From: Limnomonas spitsbergensis
Lineage: Eukaryota > Chlorophyta > Chlorophyceae > Chlamydomonadales
DNA: 64,000 nucleotides
Direction: 5' to 3'
Assembly: GCA_037349105.1 (NCBI GenBank)
Contig: JAYJMM010000101.1
Location: forward strand, 682,001 to 746,000
Positions 1 to 9,700 of the stretch are shown here, in pieces. The position numbers and the translations under genes are program-made. The notes beneath the pieces were generated by a model. It was given only the letters and a program-made list of their open reading frames with translations, had not been told where the DNA came from and ran no database searches. Positions within the stretch are counted from its first letter, which is position 1. Every line of letters starts with the position of its first letter.

Positions 1-49
1 AGGGTTGTGGCATGGGCCTATCCATTTCCCTGTGTTGTATATCTTAGTG

Positions 50-262
50 TTTGACCCTAGGGTTGAACCCAGGGTGTTTGACCCTAGGGTTGAACCCAGG
101 GTGTTTGACCCTAGGGGTGAAGCCAGGGTGTTGGACCCTAGGGTTGAACCCAGGGTGTTGGACCCTAGGGTTGAACCCAGGGTGTTGGACCCTAGGGTTG
201 AACCCAGGGTGTTTGACCCAGGGTGTTTGACCCTAGGGTTGACCCCAGGGTTGAACCTCGAA
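50..262. repeat. 27-bp minisatellite in an aminopeptidase intron
   Basis: About seven imperfect copies of a 27-bp unit built from CCTAGGGTTGAACCCAGGG. It lies upstream of the first recognisable aminopeptidase exon, so it is probably intronic. The open frame across it is a by-product of the period being a multiple of three. Bases 263-500 continue with degenerate CCCTGAACCCT-type, telomere-like sequence and no gene. Confidence 0.85.
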
Positions 263-507
263 TCACGACCCTCAGCCTTTCACACGAGTTAGGCCCTGAA
301 CCCTCAACCTTGTCACAACTTACTTGCGCTACAGTGCTTGACCCTAGACCTTGAACCCTGTAGCAAGTTTGTTGGTGTTTTACCCCTAACCTACCTGAAG
401 CCAACTGTCACGTGGGTGTTGCATGCAACAGTGTACCCTAAAGGCCTAAACCTTTAAGGCCTAAACCCCAAGTCCTGTCATGGGTTTCTATCCTGGACCC
501 TGCAAGA

Positions 508-566
508 ACAGTGTATATCCGGTGCTGTTGAGGACAGTGCCACCCTGTCGAGCATGTGCATTGTTG
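508..566 (+). pseudogene. degenerate echo of the aminopeptidase exon start
   Basis: This stretch resembles the first 60 bases of the exon that begins at 636. Both contain a GCTGTTG-GGACAGTGCCACCCTG core, and here too the similarity begins beside an AG acceptor-like dinucleotide. It no longer encodes the conserved DSATLTGA motif. I read it as a decayed duplicate of the exon edge lying 5' of the real exon. Confidence 0.6.
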
Positions 567-635
567 CCTCCACCCCGCATTTACCCCAATACTGAACAAT
601 GCCTGCATGACCAAATCCCTGATGCGGCTCTGCAG

Positions 636-2430
636 GAGAAGTGTGGTGTCAGCGCTGTTGTGGACAGTGCCACCCTGACGGGCGCGTGCCTTGTCGCCCT
701 GGGGACGGATATCGCTGGCCTGTTTTCGCCCAGCGACAAGATGGCGGAGCAGCTGACCAAGGCATCCAAGGCAGCAGGTGAAGCCTGGGCCTCTATCCAG
801 GCTTAGCATGTTGACCCCAAGTTGTGTGTGTGGGGTGTGTGGGGGGGGGAGGAGTATTTTCTGGGTACATTACAGCCAGTGTTGTTTTGATGGTCCACGC
901 TGCAACAGGGATTACGGACGGCGACAGGTGGACAGGTGGACAGGTGGCCAGAATACTGCCTTCCGAAAGAAAAACAAATTCGAACTTCCCATGAGAAATA
1001 TTCCGGAAATATTCGAGTGCCCCGCCTTGCATTCGAGCAGGCAAGAAGCAGCGTTTATTTCAGCGCGCACACTAGACCAACCTTGACAGGCCCATGGGCA
1101 GCCACCACTGGGCCTATGGGGTATCTAACCTTGACCGGTATGCGCCTGCTGGTCCAAGGAGCATGGCTTGCTATCCTACCCCCCTGTGGCCGTAGGCCGT
1201 GATGTTGCTGATCGGTAGCTGATGCAGCCTGAAAGATGCAGTGGCAGGAATTTGTGTGGCTCCATGCAGCTCCATGTGCCCACATGCACCTCCATGCATG
1301 TTCTGCCATGCGCCTGCATGCAGCTCCATGCATGTTTTGCCATGCGCCTGCATGCACATGACACCATGTGTCCCGCCTAAACGGTGTGCAGGCGAGAAGG
1401 TGTGGCGCCTACCAATGGAGGCTTCATACTTTGAGCAATTCAAGGTGAGCGCCGCCGGGCAAGGGGAGCACTAAGGGTGGAACATGTGAAACGAACCTGT
1501 TACCCTGAAAACAACGAGCCCTTCACCTTTCACGCACGCCCCTGCGCTGACAAACTGACCCCCCACTCTGTGCCTTCACCTGAACCTTTAAGCCTTAACC
1601 CTGAGCCCTAGACCTTTTGCTTTGAACCTGTTAGCCCCAACCCTTAACCCCAACCCTTGTAGCCTGAACCCTGAACCCTTTACCTTATACCTTTGAAGAC
1701 TGTGCCCTGGTCCTGTTTCCCTTAACCCCTGTTGCCCTCTATGCCTGTTACCCCTAAACCCTGTAACCCTGATACCCTGTTCACTTGCAGAGCTCCATCG
1801 CCGACATGAAGAACACTGGCAGCCGATTCGGCGGCTCCATTACCGCAGCCCTGTTCCTGGAGAAGTTCATCAACGAGGGGGTGGAGTGGGCGCATCTGGA
1901 CATGGCGGGTAAGGGTGAAGAGAACTCTGCTTTCCTTGCACCTGCCATGCTGGAGAGGTGTAACCTCCTAGGGTAGGGTTAAGTAGGACTGCGATGTGGA
2001 CTATCGTATGTCATCCTGACATACCGTACATAGTTATGACACCTCTCATTTTTTGCCCCCAAACTTGGCTGCTATGCCCTTGTTTGGCCAGCTGCTGCCC
2101 CCTCAAGACCGGATTTAGTCAGGCTGTGAGCCAATCTGGTATAGCGCACTTAAGTGGTTGCGCACTACAGCGGGCCTTGCAGAATGAAGCCTGCTCTTTA
2201 CCAAACAAAATAATAATACTAATAATAATAAGGTTTTCTGACTTTTTAGGTGCCCCCTGTTTCGTGGCCGTCGATAGCAGGACCACAAGGCCTGTTCTGA
2301 ATCCAACACACATCTTTCCCCCTGCCCCCTTTCAGGCCCAGTGTGGGACATGAAGTCGGACCAGCCCACTGGATTTGGAGCCGCCACACTAGCGGAGTGG
2401 GCAACCGCCCAGGGCAAGAAGCAAGAATAA
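636..2430 (+). CDS. leucine aminopeptidase (M17), C-terminal part, four exons
   Basis: The 3' end of a plant-type cytosolic/plastid leucine aminopeptidase, a hexameric two-metal exopeptidase that releases N-terminal residues from peptides. Exons: 636-777, 1392-1444, 1791-1908 and 2336-2430, with GT...AG borders and compatible phases. The frame reads [16 protein letters not shown], then [17 protein letters not shown], then [19 protein letters not shown], then AHLDMAG joined to PVWDMKS and [11 protein letters not shown], ending in TAA at 2428-2430. These are the conserved C-terminal blocks of M17 enzymes. The N-terminal domain and the earlier metal ligands lie outside the window. The exon at 636 follows an AG after TCTGC. 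A retroelement starts 15 bp after the stop, so the native 3' UTR is split. Family assignment is firm; exon borders are by eye. Confidence 0.9.
1258..1360. repeat. intron 1 minisatellite (CATGCAGCTCC-like)
   Basis: Imperfect repeats of CATGCAGCTCCATG and CATGCGCCTG inside the 778-1391 intron. The rest of this intron has no recognisable feature. Confidence 0.6.
1480..1790. repeat. telomere-like degenerate repeats filling intron 2
   Basis: The 1445-1790 intron is made largely of CCCTGAACCCT, CCCTTAACCCC and CCCTAAACCCT variants, related to the plant telomere repeat TTTAGGG on the other strand. It ends in the acceptor CACTTGCAG. Confidence 0.7.
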
Positions 2431-2441
2431 GGGAGGCAGGC

Positions 2442-2445
2442 TTAG
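2442..2445. repeat. target site duplication, left copy (TTAG)
   Basis: TTAG directly precedes the element's first base (TGTCAC...). The same four bases directly follow its last base at 21123. A 4-bp duplication fits integrase-mediated insertion. Confidence 0.75.
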
Positions 2446-3080
2446 TGTCACAGTATATTACAGTATACGTGACAGAACCGTTCAGACCGCAGTTAGCGGC
2501 CTCGGGGCCTCCGCAGCTTCTCTGCGGAGTCCTCGGATTTGAGCTGAGACCTAGAAACCCGCTTACGCAGGTTGATTTGACAGATTGTACCGTACTCTGA
2601 TTTGGGCCTGCCGGGTCCCTGTATCCCGGCAATTGCCTAGGCTAGTTACTTCGTCCCTTTCTAAAGGACAGACCTCTATTGTAACAAGTACCGGCCGTCA
2701 TCTGTGTATGAGACCTCCTACGTTCACATAAGTCAGTACCTTTACTCAAGTCAAGACTAGCTCAGCTACCGCTGAGATAGCTGGAGACAAGTACCTAGCA
2801 AGAGGTCCGAGACCCTGCCGTATAAGAAGTACGCAGTCCACGTCCCGTCACCCTCACCGCGAGACGCGCGATAAGTGCCCTTAACATAGCCCAGCTGGAT
2901 CGCGCCCAGACGCCAAAAGGCCTGTGCTCCCTTAGTCAATTGCCATACAACCAAATAGCCAGCCGCGCTGCTTAACTCGCTGAGCACTCGCAGCCAGTGT
3001 GTAGTCACTGAGCCTGCCCGTAGGCGTCCGTCACTGCCGTGAGGAAAGAAGTCCGCCACGGACCTGAAGCGCACATCGCG
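2446..3080 (+). repeat. 5' terminal repeat (block B)
   Basis: 635 bp matching 20255-20890 with about five differences. It starts TGTCACAG and ends CATCGCG. The 3' copy is followed by block A', whereas here the internal leader starts at once. It should hold the promoter and transcript start; no clear TATA box was found. The first 30 bases include a TGTCAC/GTGACA inverted repeat. Confidence 0.9.
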
Positions 3081-3103
3081 TGTCCTTTAGAAAGGGACGA
3101 AGT
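3081..3103 (+). promoter_or_regulatory. candidate self-priming site (complement of 2648-2670)
   Basis: These 23 bases are the exact reverse complement of 2648-2670 inside the 5' repeat and begin at the first base after that repeat. No tRNA complement was recognised here. A primer-binding site that pairs with the element's own transcript is known from Tf1-type self-primed retrotransposons. If that applies here, the transcript would begin near 2648. The pairing is seen; the role is inferred. Confidence 0.55.
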
Positions 3104-3797
3104 GGATTTAGCCTGATCAGCTTGATTTGCCAATTCCTGCTAAAGGTGCTTGTGCAGCAAAATTGGAAATTTGTTTGCATGCAAACGACCTTGGACAGCA
3201 TTTGAACTGCACTTTGCTGTGGTAATCTCCAGAGAGAGATTGCCAAGTTAAACTCTGAGAATCACTGAGCGTGGCAGCTTAGTGTTGAGTCCAGAAGTGG
3301 CTTGAAGATCTGGCTGTGGATTTATACACCCAGCAGATAATTCCCTGTGTGACTGCGGATTGAGATCAGGTGGATCCAATTTCTCATCATTGACAGAAGT
3401 AAACTTGTGGATAGAACATCCAAGTTTGAAATCTTGTGGGTGTGCCAAAGGATCCCCGCAGGAAAGCAGAGCTGAGCGGACACTACGCAAAAGGCAACAT
3501 CCACGCAGGGCGTGTGACATCCACGCGGGACGTGAGACATCTAGAAGCAGCCCGACCAGCAAGGTGGGAAGAAGTGAGAGGGCGAAGGAGGATTCCGCCA
3601 GATTAAACTAGTGAGCAGAAAAGCGGGAAGGCGAGGCCTTTCCTGCGTAGTGCTGTACCTGCTATCCGATCTTGACTTGCACAGTCCTCACCAGATTGCA
3701 GTAGGAACAAGGGGGCAGAAGCCTAGCGTTAGCAGGTCTTGTAGAGGGTGTCGCCAGCACGCTTGCAGGACCGTGCGGTTCGTTAATTGCCTGTAGA
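3104..3797 (+). other. retroelement leader, no gene seen
   Basis: 694 bp between the candidate priming site and the ORF1 start codon. Several short frames occur but none looks coding. The ORF1 ATG at 3798 has A at -3. Confidence 0.6.
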
Positions 3798-6700
3798 ATG
3801 ACAGACGTAGATCTAAATCCCGATAGGCACCAGCACCCTGACGCCCAACGGAGAAGTGGGCGTCTGAGGGGGCTGGAGCCGGGTGTAAACCTGATGGAGG
3901 CTAGTGATGAGCTAGCTGCAGAAGCACTGTTGGTGGCGGCAAAGCTGGCAGGGCCAGTGGAACCGCCCGCAGGAAACTGCAAGGTGCCAGAGCCGGGTCG
4001 CGTACCGCCCAGAGAGGCAGGGGCGCAGGCAGACGGCTCAGCGCTAGTGACGCGTAAAGGCATCGGCCGAGGGGGTCCAGTGCCCGCCGATTTCAGGGGC
4101 AGCCTGGAATTCGAGCAGTGGCAGACTCAAGCTGGAACACCAGAGCTGATTTTGGATCAAGCAACAGAAGTGTCCCAGAGCTGTGACACGCGGCAGAACT
4201 GCGAGCCTGAGGCCGCGCCCCAGCAGAATCCGCCCAGGGTGGCCAGGGTCGCGCAACGGGTCAAAGATGAACCCAGTCAGCCGGATCAAAGGGCCGAGGA
4301 AGCTGCAGCACCAAGAGGGGTTGCAGGCTGTGATAAAGCCTGCCCAGACAAACCGCGAATGAGAGCAGAGGAAATGGAGGCCAGGAGTATGCCTGCAGGG
4401 GTCAAACACGAGGAAGCTGAGCCCCAGCCAGCAGCGGGCAGGCAGAGCTCGCAGGGCGGCAAGGAAAGGGAAAAATCAGCTGTGCCGGTAGGAAAGCCCT
4501 GGGCTGACCAAATATCCGAGGAAGAACTGTCAGACCCAGTTCAAAAAGAGAAGGGGCAGCAGTCTAAGGCAGGGCTGCGTCCAAGGCAGCAGCTGCGACC
4601 GCGCAGGGTGCTGGTTAGAAGAGGAGCTGGATCCACAGTCTATGGGACGCCGCTGTCCAGGTTTCCGCCCAGTGTGGGCAGACCTGTGCAGAAATCCAAG
4701 GAGGGATCTAGCAGCCTGACGCAGAGAGACGACAGCCACAAGGAAACCCTGCGAGGGTTTTTTCACGATCCATCAGGAGCGCAGGATACCAGCCCTTGTG
4801 AGCCAGAGCGCTCCAAGGCTGGGGGAGCAGTGTGCGGCGAAAGGGAGTCAGAAGGACATATGCAACCGATCGGTTGGGCAGGAATTTTGCAGTGGGCAAC
4901 GGACCTGTGGAAGCAAGTTTGCTCCAGGACGTTCTTGCATTTCCAGGACCAGGTCACAGCTATTGAGGAGTTCAAGGCCCATCATCTGCGGGGATGGGCA
5001 ACAAAGGCCATGCTGGGTATCCCCCACACAGGGCAGGACAGGGCAACGCTGTTAGCCGCCCTTGGACAGGTGTCCAAGGGAAGGGCGGGTCGCGAAGCAG
5101 CACTGGCTGTTAAGGCCTTCGCAGACGAGTGGTGCAACGATGTAACAGGAAATCAGGTGGAACCTGGATCCGAGCCAGAAGAGGAGGAGGACCAGGCATG
5201 GGAAGGATTTGAAACAGCAGGGCAGCGGCCGGAGGAGCTCAGGGAGGTGCTAAGGTGGCAGCAGCAGGCAAGAGCCGCGCCAACCCCAACACTCAGATCA
5301 GAGGCCTTCGAGGTCAGCAGCGAGCCAAGTCTCAGAGCCAACAGTCCAGCCGCCAGCGAAAGGGCGGAGTTGACTAGCCGATCACTTGCCAGGATGGCAG
5401 AGCAAGGCACAGCAACACGCAGAGCAAGCAGGCAAGAGTCTTATGCGTTGCTACGCATAGTCGAGGACAAAGAGAACACATGCCAGGAAAACCAGGTGGA
5501 TTACATCAAGGAATTCCTGAGGAACAGGCAGACGGGCACAGCAGGTGGAACCAGGAGAAATGAGCCTGCAGGCAGCGCACGGAGCAGTGGCCCAAGAATG
5601 CAGGAAGCCAGAGAGGAAACGCAGTCTGATTCCTATGCCAGGAATTACACAGGCGGGACGCAGCCAGGTTGGCAGAGCCAGGAGCCGTCTAGGGGGCAGG
5701 CATACAACAGAGAACAGCCAAACCGGCATAGCCAGGAGCAGCCCAGAGGGCAGGCAGATGACAGGGAACATCCAAGCCAGCATAGCCAGGAGCCGCCCAG
5801 AGGGCAGGCAGATGGCAGGGAACAGCCAAGCCAGCAAAGCCAGGAGCAGCCCAGGGGACCAGCGGAACACAGCAGAGGGGTGAGGCAGGAACGGCAAGAC
5901 CAGGAGCTGCCCAGGGGACAGGCAGAGCAGGGCAGAGCGCAGTCTTGGAGGCCTGGCTCTGACAGCAGACCAGGCAGAAGCGAATCAGAACGGCTGCCAC
6001 CCGAGGGAAGTAGAAGCTCTGCAGGAAGGGCAGGCAGGCAGCCATCACGAGAAGATCATGATCAGGAGGAGGATTATTACAGACACGACAGATACCATTC
6101 AGGTCGCAGCCCATCGAGGGGCGGTGGTGGAGGATCTAGGTCGCGGTCAGAATCAGTTGATTCGGGACCGGGAGGAGCGGACAGACGCAGGCCAGGAGCC
6201 AGGCAGGTGTCCAGCGACCAGGAAATGAAGAGGCTCGAGAGGGAGCAGGCAAGGGTGAACTTGCAGCTGCAGCAGCAGATGGTCCTGCAGCTGGCAGGGG
6301 TAGCCAAATTCACCAAAATCCCAGCCATCCAAGGCAACGTGCCAGTGTTGGATATGTCGCACCCAGGCGCGGTTGCAGCCAGGAAATATTGCCAGGCATG
6401 TGGATATTGGGGATCGCACAACAGGCTGGCGCTGTCAGATGACCCGCCAGCACTGGCTGTGGTGGCCGGAGAAATAGCTGGGTCGTGCCAGTCGCCATCA
6501 GCCATGACGATGTTGGTGAAATCACTGGTCAAGCTATGGGAGAGCAAGCCGGCTAGCGTGGGGCCGCTGATGGTAGCCATCAGGGCGGCGCCCCATGCAG
6601 GAGACAGGGCTGCCAGAGAAGCAGAAAGGATAAGGGGGATGTGGGTTGCCCCAGCAGAGGAGCAGTGTTGTGAAGCCTCGCTGCTAACCTTGTGGATCAA

Positions 6701-9700
6701 AGTGGTTCAAGCAGAAGTGGGAAAGCCAACCTCGGATGAGAGGACAGCCATTTCCAACCTCAGGCTAGGGGCGAAGACCACTCTCGACCCTGACGTCAAG
6801 CCAGAGGAGACGGTGGAAGCATTTGCTCACAGAGTGCTGTCAACAGCAGAGTTGCTGCAGATCTCAAGGGATGCAGTGGACCACTTTGGCAGGAGGCACT
6901 CGATCTCGCATCTGTTCCATGACGGACTTCCAGCGCTCGCTAAAGCCAAACTGAGCAAGTTTGTTATGACCGTCCCAGGGTACCTCAGCATGACAGACGA
7001 AGATCAGATTGCAGTGCTCACACAGCAGGTGGTGCTGTGGGAGAAGTTTGCCCTGGAAATGGGGGATCTAGGAGGCGCAAGCCTCAAACAGATGGCCAGT
7101 GGGCCTGGCCAGGGGGAGGCGCAGTCCAACAGAACGAGGAAGGAGAGAACAGGACAGTGGGAGATGCGGACACGCCTTGAAGGGGCAGGGAACCCCGCAG
7201 GAGCAGCAGCTGCCCAGCAGCAGCGGAGTGACAAACCCAGAGGAGTTACCTGGGCAGATCAATCAGGAGCACCAAATTACAGCGCAGAAGGCGCTGCAGG
7301 GGCAGTCAAGGCATGCTACCAGTGTGGTAGCACGGCGCACCTGGCCAGGGATTGCAGGGCGCCCAGGCCCAGGGATGAGCGCAGGCCGGCGCCACTCGCT
7401 GCTGACGTTACAGCTGGGCAGGCAAGGCCGCAGCAACAGCAGTACCCGCTCCCACCAAGACCACAGCAGGGTCAGCATGCAGGCAGACCGTACGAGCGGA
7501 ATCAGAACAACAGGCAGTACCAACGGCCGGGGCCTGGCCAGGGGGGTCAGGCTCAGCAAGCGGCACACGTGTCTCACCTAAGCAGCCCAACGGGGCAAGC
7601 CGAGCCAGAGGGCTGGCAACAGACTATGGCAGAGATGCTCAGCGAGTCTGTAGCACTCATGACGCAGGTTGGGCTAGTGCCCAAATCCGCAGGATTCAAG
7701 CAGGCGGCTCACAACGCTCGTCCTAGATCATTCTTGCCAGAACCCTGTCCACAGGAGGAACCTGAGCAAAGGCTCGTGGAACCTGCCTCCAGGAAGGGAG
7801 CAAAGAGACTGGTTTTGAGCAAATTAGCTGACGATATGTCTGACATCCGACTGCAGGTGTTCAAGTTGAACGAGAGGCTGACGGCGCTGTCATTCACCAC
7901 TATGCCCATGGGTTCAGAAGACCACAGGGGTAAGGCCAGGAAGGGCAGGCAGGAAAGCAAGGTGGTCACAGCTGCACCAAGGCTGCAGTATTTTAAGAAC
8001 GACAGAAGCAACCTGGAGCAATGTGTGGGCCTAATGGTCAAAGGAAAGGTCCTGGTGGCTCAGAAGGCCCTCATGGACTCAGCGTGCTCCTGTCATGTGA
8101 TCACAGTCAACATTGCAGAACAGTTAGTCGCCATGGGGGCAGAGCTGATCAGGACGGATGAGAAGATCCGCACGACAGACAATGCAGGGGCAGATCTGTA
8201 TGGGGTGCTGTTCATTTATGTGGTGTACGGATATGGGGGGCCCAATGCTATTATGGAACCCACGGTGGTCAGGGTCGTAAAAACACCGCCCGATGCATAC
8301 GAACACTTGGTGGGGAACCCAGAGTTTCTCAAGTACAATGGGGTTTTAGAGGCAGCAGGAAGGCTGACCTTACGCCCCAGAGATGGTCCCCAGACAGTAC
8401 GAAGGGTCAGGGACCTGACGCTGCCGTTGGTCCTAGCATCCCCAGCAGGGGGGTACCAGGCAGCAGCAGTAGCATGGGCAGGAATCCGGTGTGGATTTGC
8501 AGAACGTGAAAGGTGGCCCGCGGCCAGGGTAGAGGAAGAACACGAGCCGCTCTTACAGCACGCCATGGCCACACACGCAGGTGCCGCCATGAGGACAGAC
8601 AAGAAGGTGGGACAGAGTCGCGGAACAGCCGCAGGTGCAGGCAGAAGCACCGCAGATGCGAGCAGGAGCAGCCGTGAGGACCCACAGGAGACCGCTCCCA
8701 GGCCGCGCCAGTGCGGGCAAGCGCAAGCTGCAGTGCCCAGGGAGGGCAAGGTGGGCGCCAAGGCCGCCGCGTCACAGCCAAGCCAAGCAGCAGCACAGGC
8801 AGAGGCCAATGCTGGGGTAGCAATGGCACTCAAGGCAGATGCGAAGTCGCCATACCAAAAGGAGGTCATCAGGAGGTGCCTAGAGGCGAGTCCACGCTAC
8901 CCATGTGTTTTGTGTGGAGAACCTGGCCCGCACTCACCAGAGGCGTGTGACCAGAGAATCTGGAAGATCCTGCAGAAGCCTGCGGCAGTTCCCGCAGCCC
9001 AGGGGACATCACCAGGAGCCAAAAGGCGGGTAGGCTTTGGAGGAGCCGCAGCAGCAAGAGCTGCGCCAGCAGGATCAAGCAGGCGCTCGGAGGTGCAGGT
9101 ACCTGGCAAAGGCGAGAGGGCCGGTGCGGCTGATGGGGGCGTTAGGGAAGACGCCCCAGCAGCAGCAGAAGGAACGCAAGGGGTCACAGCAAACCGCGGA
9201 CAGGAGGAGCTTGTCGGCAAGGAGGAGAGTGAAGTATCAGAGGAGTTAGAGGAGGAAGAGGTCCATGATCGAAGGACCCCGAAGTACATGCATGTGCTGA
9301 GGCTGCAGCAACAAGTAGAGTTGCTGCAGCAAGACGTCAGGGCAAGGGAAGAGCTGCTGTTCCGCCAGGCGGCTGCAACAATTGAATACCTGAGGTTGCA
9401 GCAGGTCAGGTGGACAGGCCTCCAGGAAGCCAACATACGGCTCACGGAGGTACAGCAGCAGTACATCTTGCGTGCATACCAGCTGCGAGCGCTGTACGCC
9501 AACCTGGGGAACCAGCAGGCAGGAGAGCCGCTGCAGTCCACAATCCCAGGTGACCCGGAGCTGGCAGAGCATATGGAAGCCATGTTTCAAACCGTGGCCG
9601 AGTTCGCAGAGGAGGACGAGGATCTGAGCCAGGAGAAGCTGCTGGAACAGGAGCAGCAAGCCACTGGTCAGCAAGAACCAGGAGGCAGTGGCGGGGCCAG

